Positions 27,680-34,429 of a stretch of 64,000 nt of DNA are shown piece after piece. Numbering within the stretch: position 1 is the stretch's first letter; each line of letters starts with the position of its first letter. The DNA is from Lewinellaceae bacterium (GTDB lineage: Bacteria > Bacteroidota > Bacteroidia > Chitinophagales > Saprospiraceae), in contig JACJXW010000008.1 of NCBI GenBank assembly GCA_020636405.1, forward strand, positions 310,001-374,000. The letters are read 5' to 3'. A program made the translations under genes and the position numbers. The notes below the pieces were generated by a model, which saw nothing but the letters and a program-made list of their open reading frames with translations, ran no database searches and was not told where the DNA came from.

Positions 27680-29149
27680 ATGAAGCGATTGTTGATTTCG
27701 TGGATTGCTACCAGGAACGATTTCACCAAGGAGGATGGGGATGTCAAGGTCAATGAAGAAGGTACCACCGCCAGTTTCCACGAGTACTTTTATAAGGATA
27801 AGTACGAAAAGCACCTCCTACTCACCGCAAAAAAAGAAGAGGATACAGCTATAGACTTTCTACTTAGCTACCTGAAGCAAAGACATCCTGAGCATGTCGT
27901 TGAACCTAAATACATGGGCGTCGATGACGTCATCAACCTGGAGCAGATCCTTTCTAAAATCACCCCATTGCTGCTCGAGTATAAAGGCCGTCCTGTTGAT
28001 ATCTTTATCTCTCCCGGCACCCCGGCCATGCAAACAGCCTGGTACCTGGCCCACTGGTCGCTGAATTTGGATACCAGGCTGCTGCAAGTGCGGCCGAAGC
28101 AATACACCAAAACAGGTAAACCGGAAATGGTATTTGTCAATTTAGAACGGGACGCCACCACCTCCAGCGCCATCATCCGTCAGCGCAAGACGGAGCAGCC
28201 ATCCAAGTTTATCGAGGAAGAGGATTTCCTGAAAACGGCAAGCATCGGCCCGGTTTACGAAAAAGCCTACAAAGTTGCCCAGGCCGCTGAGGCCACTGTA
28301 CTGATCCTGGGAGACACCGGCACCGGCAAAGAGCATCTCGCCCAGTACGTCCATCGGCAGTCACCCCGCCGGGATGCCCCTTTCCATGCCGTCAACTGTT
28401 CCGCCATGAGCGACCAGTTACTGGAATCCCGGCTCTTCGGGTACAAAAAAGGCGCCTTCACCGGCGCAGAGCAGGACACTCCCGGCATTATCCAATCCAC
28501 CGAGGGAGGAACCGTATTCCTGGATGAGATCGGAGACATTTCCCCCTACATGCAACAATCCCTGCTGCGGGTGCTCCAAGAAAAAGAAATCACCCCGATA
28601 GGAGGGAAGCCTCGGAAGGTAGACGTCCGCTTCATCGCCGCCACCAACAAAGACCTGCTCGCCCTGTGCGAAGCCGGCAAATTCCGCTGGGACCTGTACT
28701 ACCGCCTTTCCGTCGTAGAGTTGGAGCTGCCCTCCCTGCAGGAGCGGGGCATCGAAGAGATCAAAGCTTTGATCCAGTTCTTCATCAAACAGAAAAAGAA
28801 ACTGTTCAATGCCGCCAAACCCCTCCGCCTTTCTCCGGAAGTAAAAGACAAACTCTTGTCCTATCCCTTCCCCGGCAACATCCGCGAGCTGGAAAACCTC
28901 ATTGAGCGGCTCTACGTCCTGAGCACCGATGGAGAAGCCTGCCTCCAGGACCTCCCTCCCCGGATACTGGACCCCCGGACCAAGGACTCCCTGTTGCTGG
29001 CCGATATCGAGAAGTGGCACATCGAGCGGGTGCTGCGGCTCAACGGCGGCAAGCAGCGGAAGACGGCCAGGGATATTGGGGTAGTTTATAATACGCTGAT
29101 GAAGAAGGTGCGGGATTATGGGGTGGATTTGGAGGGGCTTAAAAGATGA
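27680..29149 (+). CDS. CARF/RtcR-type sigma-54-dependent transcriptional activator
   Basis: A 489-residue bacterial enhancer-binding protein. The N-terminal domain (about 1-165) has IFISPGTPAMQTAWYLA (109-124), the SxGTPxM loop of CARF domains, and corresponds to the sensory domain of RtcR. The AAA+ domain has Walker A GDTGTGKE (211-218), the sigma-54 contact loop GAFTGA (258-263) and Walker B VFLDEIGD (279-286). The C-terminus is a Fis-type helix-turn-helix. CARF domains bind cyclic oligoadenylates or RNA-end signals. RtcR normally controls rtcBA, but no rtcB or rtcA is nearby; the divergent neighbour is the helicase operon. The ligand is unknown. Confidence 0.9.
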   Translation: MKRLLISWIATRNDFTKEDGDVKVNEEGTTASFHEYFYKDKYEKHLLLTAKKEEDTAIDFLLSYLKQRHPEHVVEPKYMGVDDVINLEQILSKITPLLLEYKGRPVDIFISPGTPAMQTAWYLAHWSLNLDTRLLQVRPKQYTKTGKPEMVFVNLERDATTSSAIIRQRKTEQPSKFIEEEDFLKTASIGPVYEKAYKVAQAAEATVLILGDTGTGKEHLAQYVHRQSPRRDAPFHAVNCSAMSDQLLESRLFGYKKGAFTGAEQDTPGIIQSTEGGTVFLDEIGDISPYMQQSLLRVLQEKEITPIGGKPRKVDVRFIAATNKDLLALCEAGKFRWDLYYRLSVVELELPSLQERGIEEIKALIQFFIKQKKKLFNAAKPLRLSPEVKDKLLSYPFPGNIRELENLIERLYVLSTDGEACLQDLPPRILDPRTKDSLLLADIEKWHIERVLRLNGGKQRKTARDIGVVYNTLMKKVRDYGVDLEGLKR

Positions 29150-29349
29150 GTGGCCACCGATTTTCTTGCCACAAAGACGCTAAGGGCATCAAGAATACAC
29201 CAATATGCTGGAAGAACGGCGAAGCGCCATCATATCCAACCTTCAGAAAATAAAATAGGCAGAGAAGATATAACAGAGGAAAACAATAGCTTTATCTTGT
29301 TTTAATCCTTATATTTGGATGTATTTCTCAAAAAAGCCTTTTAAAACAA

Positions 29350-30609
29350 ATGCTACTGGAGTTTTCCGTAGAAAATTTTCGGTCTTTTCGGGACCGCCAG
29401 GTACTGTCTCTGCTGCCGGATGAAGGCAAGAAGGAGGAAGCCCGCCATTTTTTTACCATAGCCGGAAAGTACAGGGTATTGAGGGCTGCCATTGTCTACG
29501 GCGCCAATGCCTCCGGAAAGAGTAACCTAATGAAGGCGATGCAAGCGTTGCGCAACCTGGTGCTGTCTTCCGCCGACCGAGCGCCGGACAAGCCCTTCGA
29601 AGAATATGCCCCTTTCCTGTTCAACGCCAGGACGGCCAGCGCCCCGGTAAGCTTTGAAACGGATTTTTTGCTGGAAGAAGTGCGGTACCACTACCGGGTA
29701 TCGATACTCAAGGAAGAAGTAGTAGAAGAACAGCTGTTGTTTTATCCAGAGGGGAGGGAATCCCGCCTATTCAAGCGCATCCGGCAGGAATTTGAATTCG
29801 GGGATTACCTCAAAGGGCAAAAAGTGGTGGTTTCAAAGCTAACCGGGGCCAATCAGTTATTTTTGTCCAAGGCGGCCCGGAATAACATACAGCAGCTGGT
29901 GGAGGTATACCGTTTTTTTTCCGAACAATACATGCCTATCCCCTTTTTAGATAGCTGGGTGGACAAGTATTACCTGCGGCGCATTGCCAAAGAACTGGAA
30001 AGCGGGAAGAAAAACGAACGCTTCATTAAGAACTTCAAATCCCTGCTGAAGAGCTTCGACACCGGGGTTGTCGATTTTAAGGTAGAAGAACCAGAGCTGC
30101 CTTTCATCGAGGAGGATTATGAAATATCCGTCGAGCACCAGGTCTACGATGATGATGGCCGTCAGCTAGGCACCACCTATTACCCCCTCGCAGAAGAATC
30201 CACCGGCACCCAGAAGCTATTCGTTTTGGGCGGCCTCATCCTCCGAGCCCTGATGAACGGGCGCGTGATCATTATCGATGAGTTTGAGCGCAGCCTCCAT
30301 CCTTTGATCTGCAACTACCTCATTCAGTTATTTCACAACCCGGAGATCAACACCCGGGGCGCCCAGTTGATACTGGCCACCCACGATACCAACCTCTTAT
30401 CCAGCATTGATTTCCGGCGGGACCAGGCCTGGATCGTGGAGAAGGACCAGGCAGGAGCTTCCGAAATTTTTTCTCTGGCGGATATCACTGGAATACTTAA
30501 GGATGCCCCTTACGAAAAATGGTACCTTTCCGGCCGCCTGGGCGGGATACCAGGCATTCAGCGCCTGGATTTCGAACTGAATTATACCCCAGCGGATGAG
30601 AAGAAGTAG
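29350..30609 (+). CDS. rloA: AAA15-type ATPase RloA-like
   Basis: A 419-residue AAA15/OLD-like ATPase. It begins MLLEFSVENFRSFRDRQVLSLLP and has Walker A GANASGKS (residues 55-62). A signature region PLAEESTGTQKLF lies near 280, and VIIIDEFERSLHP near 310 is the Walker B/D-loop. A C-terminal ATHDTNLL histidine motif is present. It overlaps the RloB-like gene by 14 bases. RloA/RloB-type pairs (AbiLi/AbiLii) are abortive-infection systems with an ATPase sensor and a TOPRIM-like effector. It is transcribed with the CARF activator gene but 200 bases after it, with no sigma-54-like site seen in between. Confidence 0.88.
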   Translation: MLLEFSVENFRSFRDRQVLSLLPDEGKKEEARHFFTIAGKYRVLRAAIVYGANASGKSNLMKAMQALRNLVLSSADRAPDKPFEEYAPFLFNARTASAPVSFETDFLLEEVRYHYRVSILKEEVVEEQLLFYPEGRESRLFKRIRQEFEFGDYLKGQKVVVSKLTGANQLFLSKAARNNIQQLVEVYRFFSEQYMPIPFLDSWVDKYYLRRIAKELESGKKNERFIKNFKSLLKSFDTGVVDFKVEEPELPFIEEDYEISVEHQVYDDDGRQLGTTYYPLAEESTGTQKLFVLGGLILRALMNGRVIIIDEFERSLHPLICNYLIQLFHNPEINTRGAQLILATHDTNLLSSIDFRRDQAWIVEKDQAGASEIFSLADITGILKDAPYEKWYLSGRLGGIPGIQRLDFELNYTPADEKK

Positions 30610-31201
30610 AAGAAGGCCGAGGAGGGCAAGAAAGAGGATGCTCATCCTTTGCGAGGGTACAACGGAGAAGAACTATTTTCAGGCGATCAAGGAAGACCCC
30701 GAATACAAGCAGGCTTTGTCAGCCATTGACCCCCAGGTTGTTGCAGCAAAGAACCCCACACCAGACCAGGTTGTCCGGGAAGCTGTCCAGAGAGCCGAGC
30801 AGGCTGAGCAAGAAAACAACCCCTATGAAAAAGTGTGGGTGGTTTTCGACCATGACCATCATGCCCACCGAAAAAGTGCTTACGATGAGGCGCTTCAGCA
30901 GAATTGCGAAGTTGCCTTTTCCGCCATCGCTTTTGAAATATGGTATCTTCTTCACTTCGTCAAAACCGCCCGGGTTTTCCAGAATGGAAACGAATTGATC
31001 AGAGAATTGCGGAACTATTACCCAGGCTATAAAAAGGCGAGGCAGAATGATTTTGCCAACTTGAAGGATAGGCTGGGATCTGGGATTGAAAATGCAAACT
31101 GGTTAAGGAGACAAAACAGCGAAGGAGGGAAACACGTTACCGAACAGGGAGCCTGGACGGATGTGGACTTGCTGGTCGTTGCATTGATACAGGCCCCATA
31201 A
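30596..31201 (+). CDS. rloB: RloB-family protein (AbiLii-like)
   Basis: A 201-residue protein with an Arg-rich start (RRSRRRPRRARKR), then MLILCEGTTEKNYF (Glu in the TOPRIM-like first strand) and VWVVFDHDHH (acidic DxD-like strand) near residue 80. AFSAIAFEIWYLLHF near 110 is typical of RloB. It is the likely effector of the pair with the upstream ATPase. The basic N-terminus could be trimmed if translation begins at the ATG of MLILCEG. Confidence 0.88.
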   Translation: MRRSRRRPRRARKRMLILCEGTTEKNYFQAIKEDPEYKQALSAIDPQVVAAKNPTPDQVVREAVQRAEQAEQENNPYEKVWVVFDHDHHAHRKSAYDEALQQNCEVAFSAIAFEIWYLLHFVKTARVFQNGNELIRELRNYYPGYKKARQNDFANLKDRLGSGIENANWLRRQNSEGGKHVTEQGAWTDVDLLVVALIQAP

Positions 31202-31540
31202 AAGGGGGCGTTTGGGGCCCCAGAAGAATAACTTTCCCATTTGATACCTACGTCCTGCTCCTCCAGTACCGCGACCTCTGCGGCCGGTTCCTTAGGGGGC
31301 GGGCAACATTACCTCAACATGAAAGACGACAAGCAGCCCGGCGAAGAATACGACCTCATCGAGTGGTGGAGCGAGGAGCTGATGCTGCAGCCATTTTTCG
31401 CGCTGGAGAAGGAGGTGGGACAGGAGGGGAAGGTGGTGTAAACCACACCCTGCTCCCGCCGGAAACGCCATAATTTCGGAGGATAACCACAAAAAGCTGT
31501 CGAACTTTGCTCCATTCTCCTGAATAGAAAAATAAAAGCC
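31202..31540. other. Gap without a clear gene
   Basis: The stretch holds only a short plus-strand ORF (31241-31441) of biased composition that matches nothing I recognise. It looks like eroded coding sequence or spacer between the RloAB pair and the DUF6166 gene. Confidence 0.4.
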
Positions 31541-32083
31541 ATGTCATTCCCCACCAAAATAAAACTCAAAGGATTATACCGGGATAACCAAACCCGCCAC
31601 TGGAACTACGCCTGGCTCAACGGCAAGATCCTCGACCCCGAAGCAAGCCTCAAGATTCGCAACCACAGCCCCGACGGATTCGACTGGGGATACGGCGGTT
31701 CCGGCCCCGCCCAGCTCGCGCTGGCCATCTGCCTCGAGCTGTACGGGCCTGTACTCGCCAGGAAAGTGTACCAGGAATTCAAGCGCTATCACATTGCCAG
31801 CCTGCCACAGGGGCAAGATTTCGAGCTCGATCTTCACCTGGTCAGCTTCAACTGCGAGGTACTGGCCGCCTATAAATCCTACCAGGTAACGCTGATCCTG
31901 TTCAAGGGAGACGAAGAATCCGATGCCCCTCTACAGGAAGAGCGCCTCCAACTCACCATTCCCGCAAAAGACAAAGACTCCGCCATCATCGCTGCCGAGC
32001 AACACTATTGGCGCACCATACTGCCAAACCAGGAAATTCGGGACACCCTTTACACCGAGATCGGCGCCGTGGAAGAAGTTTAA
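31541..32083 (+). CDS. DUF6166 domain protein
   Basis: A 180-residue protein. Residues of about 12-75 match the DUF6166 pattern: a short strand-rich start, then LKIRNHSPDGFDWGYGGSGP and AQLALAIC. The C-terminal part is Glu-rich. DUF6166 proteins are small, of unknown function, and often sit on mobile or accessory DNA. The gene stands alone, ending about 110 bases before the convergent unknown gene. Confidence 0.75.
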   Translation: MSFPTKIKLKGLYRDNQTRHWNYAWLNGKILDPEASLKIRNHSPDGFDWGYGGSGPAQLALAICLELYGPVLARKVYQEFKRYHIASLPQGQDFELDLHLVSFNCEVLAAYKSYQVTLILFKGDEESDAPLQEERLQLTIPAKDKDSAIIAAEQHYWRTILPNQEIRDTLYTEIGAVEEV

Positions 32084-32150
32084 GGCACGCCGGCCAGGTA
32101 ACTGATAAAATCGGGAAGCTGCCAGTTCGGGCGAAAGGGTAGTGGTTGCC

Positions 32151-32183
32151 AAAATTTGTTAACTAAAATAGCTAACAAAATAG
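32151..32183. repeat. Palindromic direct repeat, copy downstream of the 267-residue gene
   Basis: The unit reads approximately TTTGTTA-actaaaatagc-TAACAAA, an inverted repeat with an A/T-rich centre. A nearly identical copy lies at 33006-33036, so the 267-residue gene is bracketed by the same element in direct orientation. Confidence 0.75.
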
Positions 32184-32192
32184 TTTATTACC

Positions 32193-32996
32193 CTACGACC
32201 CTTTCCGTTTAATAAACAAATCCCGGGACCCGCCATCCAGCCGAAACTCAAACCCCTCAAGAAACTCGTGGACCTCCTTGTTCGACTTATACACCGGCCT
32301 CGAGACGTGCGCCATATCCAGAAAAATGATGTTGGCCTGCGGTTGCTGCCGCACAAATTCTCCCCGGCCATCAAACAAGCTCCGCTCCCTGGGCACCAGC
32401 AGCTGCGAGCTCGCCGTCTGGATCTTCCCCCTCGCATCATAATACCGGTAGTTCATCATCGTATAGCAATACCCCTTGAAGAACGAACTCTGCAGCAGCT
32501 CGTAGCCTCCAAAGTCCGCCGCCACCTGCTTCAGGAACCGAAGCTGCTCCTGCAGCCTGCCGATCTCCTCCCTAAAATACGCCACCTGGTCTTCGCCAGG
32601 AGTGGCGCCCGCCTCAGCCGCATCCTTCAGCAACTGCTGCCGCTCCGCCTCCAGTTTCAGTATCCTGTCCTCCAATGAACCGATCCATTTCGCCAACTGC
32701 TCCGGATCCACCGGCTCATTGCTATACTGATGCTTCAGGTTGAACTTGATCGATATCGCCGGCTTCCCGTAGTTGCACAATTTGTACAAGCCGATCCGCT
32801 TGTCCCGGAACAGCCGGAAAGCACCCTGCACCGCCGCAGGCAGAAAGATCACCCTCACTTCCTCCTGGGGTAAGGGAGTGATATTGAAGAAACCCTGGCG
32901 CGTATCGACAACCTGGTCGGCCAGAGACTCCACCAGCTGGTGCAACTGGAAGGAAAGCCGTTTGTACTCTTCAGTCGAGAGATTTTCTTTTTCCAT
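32193..32996 (-). CDS. Hypothetical coiled-coil protein bracketed by palindromes
   Basis: A 267-residue protein that I do not recognise. Residues of about 105-165 form a coiled coil rich in Glu, Gln and Leu. The flanking domains have mixed alpha/beta character (GKPAISIKFNLKH near 78, NIIFLDMAHVSRPV near 220). No signal peptide or membrane segment is visible. Its promoter region contains a palindrome TTTTGTTA...TAACAAAA (33009-33036) and the same unit lies just after its stop, which suggests autoregulation or a small cassette. Function unknown. Confidence 0.7.
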   Translation of the reverse strand: MEKENLSTEEYKRLSFQLHQLVESLADQVVDTRQGFFNITPLPQEEVRVIFLPAAVQGAFRLFRDKRIGLYKLCNYGKPAISIKFNLKHQYSNEPVDPEQLAKWIGSLEDRILKLEAERQQLLKDAAEAGATPGEDQVAYFREEIGRLQEQLRFLKQVAADFGGYELLQSSFFKGYCYTMMNYRYYDARGKIQTASSQLLVPRERSLFDGRGEFVRQQPQANIIFLDMAHVSRPVYKSNKEVHEFLEGFEFRLDGGSRDLFIKRKGS

Positions 32997-33005
32997 AAAT
33001 TCAGC

Positions 33006-33036
33006 AAATTTTGTTATCTAAAATAGCTAACAAAAA
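33006..33036. repeat. Palindromic direct repeat upstream of the 267-residue gene
   Basis: The sequence is TTTTGTTA-tctaaaatagc-TAACAAAA, ending 10 bases from the ATG of the minus-strand gene. It fits an operator for a dimeric regulator. Its second copy is at 32151-32183. Confidence 0.75.
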
Positions 33037-33170
33037 ATGAAAATACAAAGAAATCTACCCGGATGCCCCGTTGGCTTATAACATCTTACCCGGAAAGGAT
33101 CAGGATACCGGCGCCACCACCCTTGCCTCACCCCACCAAACCCCGTATCTTTACAACACACAGAACCGAT

Positions 33171-33287
33171 TATGCTGACGCAACAGGTCAGCATATACTG
33201 ACCTTGCAGATTTTGGCTGCTGCCAAAACCTGCGAGCGTCAGTATAGCAAAGGCAGCTGAGTCCCGCACTCAACTGCCTTTGCTTTT
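33171..33287 (+). ncRNA. Candidate structured RNA: three-way junction plus terminator
   Basis: A closing stem pairs 33171-33181 with 33236-33246 (11 pairs including one G-U). It encloses two hairpins: GGTCAG/CTGACC (33186-33203) and a 12-base stem (33206-33217 with 33222-33233, one mismatch). Right after it comes a 16-base stem (33247-33262 with 33268-33283, one mismatch), then TTTT, like a Rho-independent terminator. The ATG of the DUF3109 gene follows about 70 bases later. It may be a free small RNA or a 5' leader; no family is recognised. Confidence 0.55.
33247..33287 (+). terminator. Rho-independent terminator candidate after the structured RNA
   Basis: A 16-base stem GCAAAGGCAG..., loop CCCGC, and the matching arm ending CTGCCTTTGC are followed directly by TTTT. 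One C-A mismatch lies in the stem. Confidence 0.65.
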
Positions 33288-33288
33288 A

Positions 33289-33323
33289 CCGACAGACGAA
33301 GTAGCCAACCTACTTCGTGTCGG
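33289..33323 (+). other. Additional hairpin before the DUF3109 gene
   Basis: CCGACA-ga-CGAAGTAG (33289-33304) pairs with CTACTTCGTGTCGG (33310-33323), leaving a 2-base bulge and a 5-base loop. It lies between the terminator candidate and the DUF3109 start codon. Confidence 0.6.
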
Positions 33324-33359
33324 CACCTTCGGTTTCCGAAACCATTGAAACCATAAGCT

Positions 33360-33956
33360 ATGAAAACCGCTCCCTTCACCCTGATCCAGGGCATCCTCGT
33401 CGACCACAGCCTGTTCACCCAGCCCTTCGCCTGCGACCTATCCACCTGCCACGGCGCCTGCTGCTGGCAGGGCGACGCCGGCGCTCCCCTCGAGCCACCA
33501 GAAGCCGAAACCCTGCAGCGCCTCTACCCGAAGCTGGCGCCCCACCTCTCGCAAGCCGGGCGCAACCAGGTGGCCGCAAAAGGAACCAGTTACCGATACC
33601 GTGGGAAGCACCGCACCACCGTCCTCGATTTCGGACTCTGCGCCTATGCCCGCATCCAGGAAGACGGTGTCATCCGCTGCGGCATACAGCAAGCTTATCG
33701 CGCCGGCGCTGTTGATTTCGAGAAGCCTATTTCCTGCCACCTGTACCCCCTGCGCCGTCGGCGCAACTGGCTGGGAATGGAGTACCTCTACTACGAGCAG
33801 CGCGGGATCTGCGAATCCGCCTGCGGGAAGGGTAGGAGAGAGGGGCTGGCCGTTTTCCAGTTTGTGCGGGATGCGATCGTCCGGCAGTATGGGGAAGGGT
33901 TTTATGAGAAGTTGGAGGAGAAGTATGTTGCTTTTGAGGAGCGGGCTCCAGCCTGA
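33360..33956 (+). CDS. DUF3109 family protein
   Basis: A 198-residue protein characteristic of Bacteroidota. A Cys-rich segment CDLSTCHGACCW near residues 24-35, further Cys residues (LCAYA, RCGIQ, SCHLYPL, CESACG), and PISCHLYPLR near 125 fit the family, whose clustered cysteines suggest metal or Fe-S binding similar to YkgJ-type proteins. The function is unknown. It is a conserved core-type gene rather than a defence gene and follows the structured RNA element. Confidence 0.88.
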   Translation: MKTAPFTLIQGILVDHSLFTQPFACDLSTCHGACCWQGDAGAPLEPPEAETLQRLYPKLAPHLSQAGRNQVAAKGTSYRYRGKHRTTVLDFGLCAYARIQEDGVIRCGIQQAYRAGAVDFEKPISCHLYPLRRRRNWLGMEYLYYEQRGICESACGKGRREGLAVFQFVRDAIVRQYGEGFYEKLEEKYVAFEERAPA

Positions 33957-34429
33957 TGAAGCTTGCTAAACAGGGAAGCCAGGAGCTCGTTGGAGGGTTC
34001 CTGGCTTTGTTGTTTGGGGTGGTGAGTCCAACGAATCGTTCCTATTTTTGCACTCCGCCCACCAGTCCAAAAAACCAACCCACAACGTTTTCCTGCACTC
34101 CTAAGCCTTGAACCTACAAGCAAGACGCAAACCCCTTTGTTTTCGCCAACTCTGGCGAGCAATAGACTCTTTATCGGTACAAAAAACCCGTTTCGCATAC
34201 AGTCCAGATATATCGTACAGATATATAGCACAGCGTCTCTGAAAATGAGGGGCTGTTTTACGATATATGCTCCTGCAAACGTAGTTTATATATCGGGCTA
34301 TCGCCTCCCGATATATCTGGCAGGTTCGGAGGGAATAGATTGTCTTGGGACATAGAGAAAGCGCAGTGGAAATGCTCTTTCTACTGCGCTTCTGGAAGAT
34401 AAGATAAGAAGGTAAAAAGGCTACGGCGG
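33957..34429. repeat. 3' cassette of the TIR-STAND-FGE gene, copy 1 of a duplicated region
   Basis: No gene is seen. From about 34053 to the stop of the 938-residue gene the sequence is largely repeated at 39178-39578 after the second FGE gene. Shared parts include cagatatatcgtacagatatatag, a perfect 10-base stem hairpin (34288-34297 with 34307-34316) and a 9-base stem (34359-34367 with 34383-34391). Confidence 0.75.
34359..34391 (-). terminator. Hairpin after the TIR-STAND-FGE gene
   Basis: AAGCGCAGT pairs with ACTGCGCTT around a 15-base loop, followed on the minus strand by TCTCT. The homologous hairpin at 39476-39508 keeps pairing through a G-U change. It may be a terminator or the stem-loop often found beside DGR variable regions. 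Confidence 0.55.

Noticed and set aside
29150..29349. Possible extra sigma-54 target before the RloA-like gene
   Set aside because: Neither the palindrome nor a -24/-12 pair is visible in these 200 bases.
31241..31441. 66-codon ORF after the RloB-like gene
   Set aside because: It has a biased Ser/Ala/Gly-rich start, no family resemblance and equally long opposite-strand ORFs.
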